Positions 35,516 through 43,796 of a stretch of DNA of 64,000 bases are shown one piece after another. Each line of letters begins with the position of its first letter. Positions within the stretch are counted from its first letter, which is position 1. A program made the position numbers and the translations under genes. Below the pieces are notes generated by a model, which was not told where the DNA came from, made no database searches, and was given only the letters and a program-made list of their open reading frames with translations. The DNA lies in NCBI GenBank assembly GCA_934248055.1, contig CAKQKI010000001.1:310001-374000 (forward strand), given 5' to 3'. The stretch is from an uncultured Clostridia bacterium (GTDB lineage: Bacteria; Bacillota; Clostridia; Christensenellales; Borkfalkiaceae).

Positions 35516-36245
35516 TTCTTTTAAGAATTTTTTTAGCGTATTCCACGCGCTCTTTCGTCGGAGGTTCCACGCCTTTAAGGGGGTAATCGTAACCGAGTTT
35601 TTCGTATTTTACCACGCCCATCGTGTGATAAGGCAAAACTTCCGTTTTTTCAACGTTTTTGAATTTTTTAAGATAATCGGCAAGCGCGTTGAGTTCGTTA
35701 TCGTCGTCGGTATACCCTTTAACGAGAACGTGGCGAATCCACATTTTACTGCCGCGCTTGTCAAGCCACTCGGCGTAAGCGAGAGTATGCGCGTTGGAAA
35801 CGCCCGTAAGTTCTTTATGCTTATCGTCGAAAATTTCTTTTATGTCAAGAAGATATAAATCCGTGTATTTATCGAGTTCTTCGTGCTTTTTTACAACGTC
35901 TTCCCGCTGCGGGTCGAAAGTAAAGCCCGAAGTGTCAACCGCGGTGTTTATACCGTATTTTTTAACGGACTTTAAAAGTTCCGTTACGAAATCTATCTGC
36001 AACAGCGGTTCGCCGCCGCTTACCGTAAGCCCGCCCTTTTCGCCGAAATAATTTTTATACTTGATTATTTCTTCCGTTAAATCGTCAACCGTTCTTACTT
36101 CGCCGCCGTTTAAAAGCCACGAATCGGGATTATGACAGTATTTGCACCTTAGCGGACAACCTTGCATAAATACCACGAATCTTATTCCCGGCCCGTCAAC
36201 CGTACCGCCCGAAAAAACGGAATGAATTCTTCCTTCCATATTCAC
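35508..36245 (-). CDS. pflA: Pyruvate formate-lyase activating enzyme
   Basis: This 245-residue radical-SAM enzyme installs the glycyl radical on pyruvate formate-lyase. The cluster motif is GCPLRCKYCHNPDSW (CxxxCxxC), and GGEPLLQIDFV is the SAM-side motif. VDGPGIRFVVFMQ near the start is typical of PflA. AGGTGA precedes the ATG at 36245. It is first in pflA-thioredoxin-pflB-radical-domain, so activator and both parts of its substrate are made together. Confidence 0.95.
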   Translation of the reverse strand: MNMEGRIHSVFSGGTVDGPGIRFVVFMQGCPLRCKYCHNPDSWLLNGGEVRTVDDLTEEIIKYKNYFGEKGGLTVSGGEPLLQIDFVTELLKSVKKYGINTAVDTSGFTFDPQREDVVKKHEELDKYTDLYLLDIKEIFDDKHKELTGVSNAHTLAYAEWLDKRGSKMWIRHVLVKGYTDDDNELNALADYLKKFKNVEKTEVLPYHTMGVVKYEKLGYDYPLKGVEPPTKERVEYAKKILKRND

Positions 36246-36265
36246 CTATCTTGTTTACGCTTTAT

Positions 36266-36294
36266 ATTTTAACACAAAATATTGTAGTTGTAAA
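36266..36294 (-). promoter_or_regulatory. Promoter of the pfl operon
   Basis: On the minus strand TTTACA, 17 bases ending in TGT, then TAAAAT lie about 20 bases before pflA. No clear Rex or FNR-type dyad was found around it. Confidence 0.65.
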
Positions 36295-36346
36295 TAGTTT
36301 TTGGGGTGATTTTTAAAAAATTATTGAGATTTAGTATCAATTATAG

Positions 36347-37135
36347 TCACGCAACGTCGGTTTTAGCCTTAGAAGATTTTTTAAGCAGCGATTTGCGATA
36401 ATAAATTGCCGCAACTTCTTTTCCCGCGATTTCCGACAGCGCGCACACGACGAGCGACGAAAGACTTCCGCCGAACGCGTTTTTAACTATATATTTTCCT
36501 ACCCCTGCGGGCGAAAACAGCCTTGAAAACCAAAGGAAAAAATCCGTCAGCGCGAAAGCAAGCGTTATCAAAGGTTTTCCTTTAACTTTTTCGAACGCGC
36601 CGTAAACGCTTAAACACTGCGCGAGAAAGGAAATTTTAACGGTTTTCAGCCAAGGCACGCCGGAAGAGTCGAGAATGTCTTTCAGTCTTGTTTTAAGTTC
36701 TTCAAAAATCGCGAATATTTCGCGTTCCGTAAGGCTTAAATATCCGCGCTCTTTTTTGTCGTAATCGAGAAACGGAGCGGAAACGCTCTGAAGCAATTCC
36801 TTGCAATACCCTTTATAATCGGGCGGCGGCAAAAGGTTTACGGCGGGTTTTTTAAAAAATTGCCTTATTTTGTTGCGCTTTTTTATTTTTTTATTTTTTG
36901 CGTTTATCTCCGCGCCGTTTAAAAACTTTTCTTTGAAACGATCTATCGCCGCAACGCATACGGCTTTATCTTCCGCGCTTTCGATTTTTGCAAAATTCTG
37001 TTCGGTGCTTTTCATAAGTCGCCTGATAACGCTTTGCGCGTAAACGTTCACGGCGATCGAAATACCGAAAAGCACGCTTCCGATTATAAAAATAACGTAA
37101 GCCGCTTTTCCTGCAACGGCAAGGAATTCAGTCAT
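36347..37135 (-). CDS. Hypothetical membrane-anchored protein
   Basis: This 262-residue protein was not recognised. It has one strong hydrophobic helix at about residues 4-32, a charged helical region after it, and weaker hydrophobic stretches near 185-200 and 225-245. The ATG at 37135 is used because GGGAG lies upstream; a GTG at 37180 would overlap the preceding gene by 53 bases. The start overlaps the preceding gene by 8 bases, so the two are probably functionally coupled. Confidence 0.6.
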   Translation of the reverse strand: MTEFLAVAGKAAYVIFIIGSVLFGISIAVNVYAQSVIRRLMKSTEQNFAKIESAEDKAVCVAAIDRFKEKFLNGAEINAKNKKIKKRNKIRQFFKKPAVNLLPPPDYKGYCKELLQSVSAPFLDYDKKERGYLSLTEREIFAIFEELKTRLKDILDSSGVPWLKTVKISFLAQCLSVYGAFEKVKGKPLITLAFALTDFFLWFSRLFSPAGVGKYIVKNAFGGSLSSLVVCALSEIAGKEVAAIYYRKSLLKKSSKAKTDVA

Positions 37136-38051
37136 CGTTATCACTCTCCCTGACGCCGTTTGCGTTATTTTCAAAATCACCGGAAGATTCCGTCAAAGCC
37201 GCTTCCGAAATCAATTCGCGCTTTTCGTTTTTAATTGATTTTGCGGCTTTTTTGTGCTTTTTAAGTACTCTGAACGCTTCCTGCCCCGCAAATTCGATTA
37301 TTTCGTCTGCGGTGGCGTTAATTTTCGACTGAAAAACAAACAGCCCCGCTTTGATGCCCGCGTCCGCAACCTTGCGCTTTACTCCCGTAAAAAAACGGGT
37401 AACCGCGTTCGTCTTTTCGGTTTTTTCTTCTTTTCGTTCGTCGTCAACGAGTTTTAAAAGGGATTTTTCCACAAAACCGAGCGGCTTATCCTGCAATCTG
37501 AAAAATACGAAGATTCCGTCGATTTTAAATTTTATAACGTCTATAACGTCTCCTATAATATCAACCGCGTCGTAAACGGTATAATCGAGATAATAATATT
37601 TCGACTTTATCCCCTTATACGCGGCAATATCCGAAACGAGCGTTTTCCCCTTTTCAAACGCGACGAAAACATTTTCGTTAAGTTTCTTTTTGGTATCGTA
37701 TTTAAACGAGTACTTTTCGTCGGATGCTATGTTATAAAACTCGTCGTCGCACAGCACTGCCGCCGAATCGGAATTTTTCCGCTTTTTTTTAAGCACGGCA
37801 ACCGTAATTCCGTAAGCCGCGCCGTAAGCGGCGAAAAACAATAAAAAACCGCTCGCCGAAGCGATAACGAGCGTAACGAGTTTTTTATTCGTTTCGTAAA
37901 ACCCGTTCGCAAAAAAAGAAGCCGCATACGCAATTATCGCAACAGCCGCAAGAACGGCGTATCGTATCGCCGTTTTTCTTTTTCGCTTTTTCGCCGCCCC
38001 CGCGCCGTCGGCGCGCGTAATCGACGAAATCGGATCTACTATCTTTTTCAT
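37128..38051 (-). CDS. Hypothetical protein with two N-terminal membrane helices
   Basis: This 307-residue protein was not recognised. A basic N terminus is followed by two hydrophobic helices (about residues 30-50 and 58-85). A large charged region follows, containing YYYLDYTVYDAVDIIGDVID, and a lysine-rich helical tail. The ATG at 38051 is used because it overlaps the ybaK stop as TAATG, a coupling arrangement; the longer frame upstream lies inside ybaK. It overlaps the next hypothetical gene by 8 bases. Confidence 0.6.
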   Translation of the reverse strand: MKKIVDPISSITRADGAGAAKKRKRKTAIRYAVLAAVAIIAYAASFFANGFYETNKKLVTLVIASASGFLLFFAAYGAAYGITVAVLKKKRKNSDSAAVLCDDEFYNIASDEKYSFKYDTKKKLNENVFVAFEKGKTLVSDIAAYKGIKSKYYYLDYTVYDAVDIIGDVIDVIKFKIDGIFVFFRLQDKPLGFVEKSLLKLVDDERKEEKTEKTNAVTRFFTGVKRKVADAGIKAGLFVFQSKINATADEIIEFAGQEAFRVLKKHKKAAKSIKNEKRELISEAALTESSGDFENNANGVRESDNDD

Positions 38052-38512
38052 TATATTATATCCCTGAACTCGGCGTTGCTGAGATTTTTTAAATCCGACG
38101 GCGCAAGTTCTATTTGCTTTCCCTTTCTTCCCGCCGACACGCAAACCGAATCGCAAAGAATCGCGGTTTCGTCGATAACCGTTTTAAACGGTTTTTTCAT
38201 GCCTAACGGACTGCAACCGCCGTGAACGTAACCCGTAAGAGAAAGAAGGTCTTTCTGTTTGAGCATTTCTATCGATTTTTCATTAACCGCCTTCGCGGCT
38301 TTTTTAAGATCGAGAGTGGCGTTCACGGGGATAACGAAAACGTAATGAACGTTTTTTCCCGATACCGTTACGAGAGTTTTGAAAACGCAGTCGCAAGGTT
38401 TATTCACGAGCCTTGCGACTTCTTTGCCGTCCGTCGTTTCCGCGTCGTATTCGTGAGCGACGTAAGACACGCCCGCCGCGTCGAGAAGACGCATAACGTT
38501 TGTTTTTTCCAT
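38051..38512 (-). CDS. ybaK: Cys-tRNA(Pro) deacylase YbaK/EbsC
   Basis: This 153-residue protein hydrolyses cysteine wrongly loaded on tRNA-Pro. The family residues are visible: VFKTLVTVSGKN with the catalytic-site lysine, AVNEKSIEMLKQKDLLSLTGYVHGGCSPLGM, and KQIELAPSDL near the end. The length is standard. It starts at the stop codon of the upstream membrane-protein gene (1-base overlap) and its own stop overlaps the next start. Confidence 0.93.
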   Translation of the reverse strand: MEKTNVMRLLDAAGVSYVAHEYDAETTDGKEVARLVNKPCDCVFKTLVTVSGKNVHYVFVIPVNATLDLKKAAKAVNEKSIEMLKQKDLLSLTGYVHGGCSPLGMKKPFKTVIDETAILCDSVCVSAGRKGKQIELAPSDLKNLSNAEFRDII

Positions 38513-39219
38513 TATTTTTTAAGTTCGTTGTAGCGTTTTTCTATATCTAAAAGTCTTTCGTACTCCGATTTCGATATTGTAACGCTTTGCTTGTTTTCAA
38601 CCGCTTCGTCAGCGTCGTTTTTCGATATGCCTTTTGCAAGAACGCCGACGGTTATGGTAAGACCGAGATAACTCAGCGCCAAAACCACGAACAGGAAAAT
38701 GAAAACCGACGATTCCCACGCTTTTCCCATAAATCCTTCGCCCGCGTGAACGGTAAGCAGAAGAATTATCGCTATCACAGCCGAAATTCCTGCCGAAATA
38801 TAAGTTAAAACGTTGTTTTTATTTCCGCATTTAACGTATTTTGCGGTGTAAAAATTTACGCATACGGATAATATTATTCCGTCTAACGTAACGTCAAGCA
38901 AAAAGACGTTGTTAATATTTATCACGAAACGAAGAACGGATAAAATCGCCGCGAGAACAACGAGTACGCCCGAAGCAACGGATAACGCGCGATTGCCGTT
39001 CCATATATTTATGGAAGTTATAAGCAACATACTGCCAAACCCCGCAATCATAAGAAGTATTATGATTTTCCATACGGGATTTTTCAATTCGTACTTTAAA
39101 ATACTTATATCCGCAAACAATTGCAGCGCAAGAACGACCAGAAAGAATAAAATAGCCGCGCCTATAGCCGCTATTGACGTTATCGCCAACGGTTTTTTCA
39201 GTTTATTTACGTTTTTCAT
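38512..39219 (-). CDS. Hypothetical six-helix membrane protein
   Basis: This 235-residue protein was not recognised. About six hydrophobic segments cover residues 12-205, followed by a polar C-terminal tail with VTISKSEYERLLDIEKRYNELKK-like coiled-coil character near the end. AAAGGAG precedes the ATG at 39219. It is the first gene of a run of four with overlaps (this gene, ybaK and two membrane-anchored proteins), so a shared membrane role is possible but unproven. Confidence 0.6.
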   Translation of the reverse strand: MKNVNKLKKPLAITSIAAIGAAILFFLVVLALQLFADISILKYELKNPVWKIIILLMIAGFGSMLLITSINIWNGNRALSVASGVLVVLAAILSVLRFVININNVFLLDVTLDGIILSVCVNFYTAKYVKCGNKNNVLTYISAGISAVIAIILLLTVHAGEGFMGKAWESSVFIFLFVVLALSYLGLTITVGVLAKGISKNDADEAVENKQSVTISKSEYERLLDIEKRYNELKK

Positions 39220-39330
39220 ATAAAAACAACTCCTTTTAAACGTTCCGATAAATACGGCATGATTTTATAAAACGCTTTAAATTTTTTATTTAAAAACGAT
39301 TTTATTACTTTTCGTATACGGAAAGTCCGC

Positions 39331-39507
39331 TTAATCTCCCTTTACGAATTTATTTGATTTTTCATCGTAAACGTAGCCGCTGAGCCGAAGAGTTTTTTCA
39401 AGTTCTTCGACCGTTACGCCGCAACTGTCGGAAACGAAGAAAATATCTTTATCGTCGCGAAGGCAGGTGTTTACGTAACTTATCAGAATATTTATATCTT
39501 TAATCAC
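39331..39507 (-). CDS. Small DUF4250-like protein
   Basis: This 58-residue protein starts at GTG 39505-39507 and reads MIKDINILISYVNTCLRDD, then VEELEKTLRLSGYVYDEKSN near the end. It matches the layout of DUF4250, a small Firmicutes family of unknown function (xDPxxLLSxxNxxLRD, then EExxxxLxxxGYxYD). No ribosome binding site exists upstream. A consensus promoter places the transcription start on the first base of the GTG, so the mRNA should be leaderless. The start is inferred from the family and the promoter. Confidence 0.7.
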   Translation of the reverse strand: MIKDINILISYVNTCLRDDKDIFFVSDSCGVTVEELEKTLRLSGYVYDEKSNKFVKGD

Positions 39508-39513
39508 AAAGAT

Positions 39514-39542
39514 ATTGTAATACTTATGTGAAATTTTGTCAA
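39514..39542 (-). promoter_or_regulatory. Sigma-A promoter of the DUF4250-like gene
   Basis: On the minus strand TTGACA, 17 bases and TACAAT are followed by six bases and the GTG start. It is back-to-back with the plus-strand promoter at 39556-39584. Confidence 0.75.
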
Positions 39543-39555
39543 GAGCATTTTTTAG

Positions 39556-39584
39556 TTGATTATTATCCGAAAATATTATAAAAT
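39556..39584 (+). promoter_or_regulatory. Promoter of the diacylglycerol kinase-like gene
   Basis: TTGATT, 17 bases and TAAAAT lie 50 bases upstream of the ATG at 39635, leaving a leader of about 44 bases with a GGAG ribosome binding site. Confidence 0.65.
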
Positions 39585-39634
39585 AAAGTAAAGTTGATTT
39601 TTACAGACTAAATTTTCAACCAAAACGGAGTACC

Positions 39635-40534
39635 ATGAAACACGTATTTGTCATAAATCCGAACGCGGGCATAAAAAACTCGTTTGAAGAACTGAAAGAA
39701 AGAATATCTCCGTTCGGATCGGAATACGATATAGAAATATACAAAACCGAAGAAGAAAAAGACGCAACCCGATACTGCGCCGAGTATCTTAAAACTCACC
39801 CGAACGACGAAATTCGTTTTTACGCCTGCGGGGGCGACGGAACTTTAAACGAGGTTGCCAACGCGATTAAAGGAGTAGAACGGGCAAGCATGTCGATATA
39901 CCCTTGCGGGAGCGGCAACGATTTCGTAAAAGCGGTGGGCGGCGCGGCGAAATACGAAAACATAAAAAACCTTCTTAACGCGCATAATAAGAAAATAGAC
40001 GTAATCGACGTGAAAGGATACGGTTATTGCGTGAACGTATGCAATTTCGGGTTTGACGCCGCCGTATGCAAAACGGCTAATTCACTGAAAGGAACAGGCT
40101 GCAAAAACCCTTACGGCGTAGGCGTATTCAAGGCTCTGTTCTCGTCGATGACGAACAGAATAACCGTCGAAGTAGACGGCGCGGTAGTAAACCCGAAAGG
40201 CAAAATGCTTCTTGCCACCCTTGCAAACGGCGCGTTTATAGGCGGAAAATATAAATGCGCGCCCTTCTACTCGCTTGACGACGGTTACATAGAAGTTTGC
40301 CTTATTCACCCGACGAACATATTCACGTTTATAAGACTTGTAAAGCAGTACGAACTCGGAAATCATCTTACCGACCCGCGCTTTAAAAAAATCACTTCTT
40401 ACAGGCGCGGAAAAACCGTAAAAATGTATTCCGATAAGCCGTTTGACGTATGTATTGACGGCGAAATAGTGAGAAACACTCGTTTTGAAACGGAAATTAT
40501 AGGGAACGCGCTGAATTTTGCCATTCCCGATTGA
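39635..40534 (+). CDS. Diacylglycerol/lipid kinase family protein
   Basis: This 299-residue protein belongs to the DagK/YegS/BmrU lipid kinases. The nucleotide-binding motif is YACGGDGTLNEVANAI and the second glycine-rich motif is YPCGSGNDFVKAVGG. The C-terminal beta-sandwich has LATLANGAFIGGKYKCAP, DDGYIEVCLI and the usual CIDGEIV loop. The family phosphorylates diacylglycerol or related lipids at the membrane face. GGAG lies 6 bases before the ATG. The glycosyltransferase gene starts 6 bases after it, so they form an operon. Confidence 0.88.
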   Translation: MKHVFVINPNAGIKNSFEELKERISPFGSEYDIEIYKTEEEKDATRYCAEYLKTHPNDEIRFYACGGDGTLNEVANAIKGVERASMSIYPCGSGNDFVKAVGGAAKYENIKNLLNAHNKKIDVIDVKGYGYCVNVCNFGFDAAVCKTANSLKGTGCKNPYGVGVFKALFSSMTNRITVEVDGAVVNPKGKMLLATLANGAFIGGKYKCAPFYSLDDGYIEVCLIHPTNIFTFIRLVKQYELGNHLTDPRFKKITSYRRGKTVKMYSDKPFDVCIDGEIVRNTRFETEIIGNALNFAIPD

Positions 40535-40540
40535 TAAATT

Positions 40541-41629
40541 ATGGAAAATAAAGTAATAGTAATTATTCCCGCATACGAGCCGCCTATGGCGGTCGTTTCG
40601 TATATAAACAAATTAACGCGCGACGGAAAGTCTCGCGTACTCGTGATAAACGACGGCAGCGGCGAAGAATTTGAAAAGGTTTTTGAAAAAATAAGAGAAA
40701 CGGACGGAGTAGCGGTAATCTCCTACCCCGAAAACCGCGGCAAAGGTTACGCTCTTAAAACGGCTTATAAATACTGTAAAGAGAATTTTGACGAAAATTA
40801 CGTGTTCGTTACGGCAGATTGCGACGGTCAGCACCACGTTGACGACGTTTTTTCCTGCGCGGAAGCGGCGGCGGAAAATCAAAACGATTTTATATTAGGC
40901 GTACGCGATTTCGACTTGCCGCAAGTTCCGTCAAGAAGCAGAACGGGAAACGTTTTAACCCGCAATATGTTTCATTTTTTATACGGTGAAAAGATTACCG
41001 ATACTCAGACGGGGCTTCGGGCGTGTTCGTATAAGTTGCTTGACGATCTTATTTTAATTAAAGGAGATCGTTTCGAATACGAAATGAACGAACTCGTAGT
41101 ACTCGTAAAAAACAGAATTCCGATTAAAGAAATTCCTATAAAAACCATATACGAAGAAAAGCACGAAGACGTTAAAACGCGCTCCCACTTCAAAACTTTT
41201 TCAGACAGTTTTAAAGTGTGGAAAATCCTGCTCGGCAACATTACGGGATTTATTTTAGCGGGGTTTATCGCGGGAGCGTTCGAAGTGGGCGCGTTCGCAT
41301 GCTTATATTATCTTATTTTCAAAAATGTTAAAACGTTTGCGATAAGAACGCTTTTATCCACGATAACCGCGCGGATACTCTCTTCCCTTCTAAATTGCCT
41401 TATCAACAAAAAATACGTGTTCCGATGTAAAACGAAAACTTCGGTAATAAAATATTACGCGTTGTTTTTGATTCAACTCGGCTTATCTTACGGTTTTACT
41501 TACCTTTTCGGAAACGTGCTGGGATTGCAGATAGTCGTTATGAAAGCGATTTTCGATATTATTATAGGTCTTTTAAGTTATCAGGTTCAGACAAACTGGG
41601 TTTTTAAAAACAAGCGTAAAAACAACTGA
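40541..41629 (+). CDS. GT2 glycosyltransferase fused to a GtrA-like membrane domain
   Basis: This 362-residue protein has a family 2 glycosyltransferase domain (about residues 1-220: VIVIIPAYEPP, VLVINDGSG, VTADCDGQHHVDD with the metal-binding DxD-like group, and RTGNVLTRN). A four-helix GtrA domain follows (about 230-355), ending LLSYQVQTNWVFKNK. DPM1-GtrA fusions transfer sugars to polyprenyl phosphate and flip or present them at the membrane. It is co-transcribed with a lipid kinase, which suggests glycolipid or cell-envelope work. Confidence 0.9.
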   Translation: MENKVIVIIPAYEPPMAVVSYINKLTRDGKSRVLVINDGSGEEFEKVFEKIRETDGVAVISYPENRGKGYALKTAYKYCKENFDENYVFVTADCDGQHHVDDVFSCAEAAAENQNDFILGVRDFDLPQVPSRSRTGNVLTRNMFHFLYGEKITDTQTGLRACSYKLLDDLILIKGDRFEYEMNELVVLVKNRIPIKEIPIKTIYEEKHEDVKTRSHFKTFSDSFKVWKILLGNITGFILAGFIAGAFEVGAFACLYYLIFKNVKTFAIRTLLSTITARILSSLLNCLINKKYVFRCKTKTSVIKYYALFLIQLGLSYGFTYLFGNVLGLQIVVMKAIFDIIIGLLSYQVQTNWVFKNKRKNN

Positions 41630-41651
41630 ATTCAATACCTTAAATAAACCG

Positions 41652-41698
41652 AAATCAGCCGCTTGCTTGTATTTTAAGCGCAAGCAAGCGGCTGATTT
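41652..41698 (+). terminator. Terminator between convergent genes
   Basis: Perfect 18-bp arms at 41652-41669 and 41681-41698 are followed on the plus strand by TTTTTC. It ends the glycosyltransferase transcript and lies 10 bases from the stop of the converging acyltransferase gene, so it may serve both. Confidence 0.88.
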
Positions 41699-41707
41699 TT
41701 CTTATAT

Positions 41708-42484
41708 TTATTCGGCGGCTTCTTTTTTAACGTATAAATTAACGGAGTATTCCGAACAGGTTTCGGCTCTTGATTTCATCGCGCCGTAAACGCGTCTTTT
41801 AAGGTCGCGCGCGCTTTCTGACTTTTTAAGCGTTTCGTCGGGATAGAAAGGTCCGTCTATATAAGTTACCACTTTCGGCGTTTTGCCGAATTTTCTTTTC
41901 AGATAGCAATTCGTAACCGCAAAGCACGGAACGGAATTATCTATCGCGAATTTAAGCGACGCGGGCGAAAAATCGCGCACTTTCGTATAGTACGGCCATA
42001 CGTGGGCTTCGGGATAAACCGTAACCAAAGCGCCTTCTTCCATTCTTTTTTTCACGCATTCGCTCGTTTTTCTCAGCCCGACCGTTCCGCCCGCCGTAAC
42101 GGGTATCGCGCCAAGGCTTCTCATAAGCGGAAGCATTAGCGATAATGAACTTGCCCTGTCGCCCGTTAAAATATAATTATTGCGCGAAAAATCAAGCACG
42201 TTGGGAATAAACGCGTCGCCCGCCATAAGAGTGTGGTTTATATACAACATACCGCCGCCCTTAACCGATTTAAGAGTTTTTCTGTTCACCACCTTATGAT
42301 GAAAGCGGATTTTTACGTATAAAAACGCAAACGGTCTTGCGATAACGTTATAGATAATAAAAGTTAAAAACTTTGAAAGACCGTTATCCTTATAATATTT
42401 ATAATTTTCGGGAAGGGGTTTTAAAGGCTTGTCTTTTTTTTCGAAATCGTCGTTCAGTTCGTCGGAATAACAGTAAATTTTCAT
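41708..42484 (-). CDS. PlsC-type 1-acyl-glycerophosphate acyltransferase
   Basis: This 258-residue protein shows the acyltransferase motifs in order: LYINHTLMAGDAF (HxxxxD), RSLGAIPV, and VTVYPEAHVWP (EG-type motif changed to EA). A hydrophobic segment near residues 30-50 anchors it to the membrane. The ATG at 42484 overlaps the glycosyltransferase stop as ATGA, so the longer frame upstream is discarded. Coupling to a GT2 gene suggests glycolipid acylation; the acceptor is unknown. Confidence 0.85.
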   Translation of the reverse strand: MKIYCYSDELNDDFEKKDKPLKPLPENYKYYKDNGLSKFLTFIIYNVIARPFAFLYVKIRFHHKVVNRKTLKSVKGGGMLYINHTLMAGDAFIPNVLDFSRNNYILTGDRASSLSLMLPLMRSLGAIPVTAGGTVGLRKTSECVKKRMEEGALVTVYPEAHVWPYYTKVRDFSPASLKFAIDNSVPCFAVTNCYLKRKFGKTPKVVTYIDGPFYPDETLKKSESARDLKRRVYGAMKSRAETCSEYSVNLYVKKEAAE

Positions 42485-43731
42485 ATCGCTTTCCCGCTCC
42501 GTTCTTCTTTGTTTATATGCTCTATTCTCTCCCATTTATCGCCTATGAACAACGCCCTTACGAAACAAATTACGTAAGTAAACAAAAAAATCGGATTGAA
42601 AAGCGTGGCGGCTACCGCGTTTTTAAAGGTTATTCTGTCGTCTTTATTCAAAAACAGCAACGTTGCGCCCGCTAATGCGAAAATAAGGTAAAGCGAGATG
42701 AGAACACCTGCAAGCCTTCCCCCGAAAAAAGCGGCGCGCGAAATATCGAAAAACAACGTGATCGGCGTTTTAAGCAGCACGATTAAAAAATATATAATTA
42801 CGTCGAAAGCCATAACGAGTACGGGAAGCGTTGACAAAAAACGCAAGTATTTAAGTCCGTCGGCATCTTTGCGGACGCCTTTATTAAGCCCGTATTTCAG
42901 TCTTACCGCAAAAAAACCGCGTATCCAGCGCGAACGCTGAATTACAGACTGTTTTAAACTCACAGGTTGTTCGTCGTAAAAAATCGCAGTGTCGACGTAA
43001 GTGGTATCGATACCGTTAAGCACGGTGTAAGCAGTAAATTCGTAGTCTTCCGTGAGCGAATGAAAACGCCAGCCGCCGAGCGATTTTATAACGTCGTAAG
43101 AAACGTAATAACCCGTTCCCGTGAGAAGGGCGTTTTCGCCGCGGCGTTTATGCGACGAATTTTTAAAAACGTTGATAAACGTGAACGTGAGAGCCGAGCA
43201 AATCGAAACGACGCCTTCGGGATATTTGTTTTCCCTTCTGCCGCATGCGACGGGATAACCCGCCCGATACGCGCCGTCCATTTCGGAAAAGAATTTTTTA
43301 TCGATAACGTTGTCGGCGTCGAGAATAACGAAAGCGTCGAATATTTCTCCGCAGGAAAGTATGCTTTTCATACATTCGTCAAGCGCGTAACCTTTGCCCT
43401 GACCCGAAAAATCTTTTCTGAGATAAATTTTCGCAAAAGGATAATTTTCAACTATTCCGACGGTCTTGTCCGCCATACTTTCGACTATAACAAAAACGGT
43501 AAGCAGTTTTTCGGGATAGTCTGAATTTTTAATCGATTCGAGCGCGCCGCCTATAACCGCGGACTCGTATCTTGCGGGAATAATAACCGCAAATTTTGTC
43601 GAATTCTTTTTCCCCGTTTCTTTTGCGGGGATATATTTACTGCGCGTTAAAACGAGTATTATGCAAAACGCAATCAGCGATAGTAATAATATTGTTATCG
43701 AAATATTTTCGTAAACGTTAAAAATGCGCAT
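42481..43731 (-). CDS. Membrane GT2 glycosyltransferase (processive type)
   Basis: This 416-residue protein has an N-terminal helix, a GT2 catalytic domain (VIIPARYESAVIG, FVILDADNVID, LTGTGYYVSYD, LTEDYEFT, QRSRWIRGFF with the QxxRW motif) and three C-terminal helices. The QxxRW motif is typical of polymerising or membrane-embedded GT2 enzymes such as the BcsA/NodC/IcaA group. GGGG lies before the ATG at 43731. The donor and product cannot be named. It overlaps the acyltransferase gene downstream by 4 bases. Confidence 0.87.
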   Translation of the reverse strand: MRIFNVYENISITILLLSLIAFCIILVLTRSKYIPAKETGKKNSTKFAVIIPARYESAVIGGALESIKNSDYPEKLLTVFVIVESMADKTVGIVENYPFAKIYLRKDFSGQGKGYALDECMKSILSCGEIFDAFVILDADNVIDKKFFSEMDGAYRAGYPVACGRRENKYPEGVVSICSALTFTFINVFKNSSHKRRGENALLTGTGYYVSYDVIKSLGGWRFHSLTEDYEFTAYTVLNGIDTTYVDTAIFYDEQPVSLKQSVIQRSRWIRGFFAVRLKYGLNKGVRKDADGLKYLRFLSTLPVLVMAFDVIIYFLIVLLKTPITLFFDISRAAFFGGRLAGVLISLYLIFALAGATLLFLNKDDRITFKNAVAATLFNPIFLFTYVICFVRALFIGDKWERIEHINKEERSGKAI

Positions 43732-43796
43732 ATAACCCCGTGTTAGTATTTTACTGTTTTATTATTTTACACGGTAAAGATTAAAATTCGGTTAAT

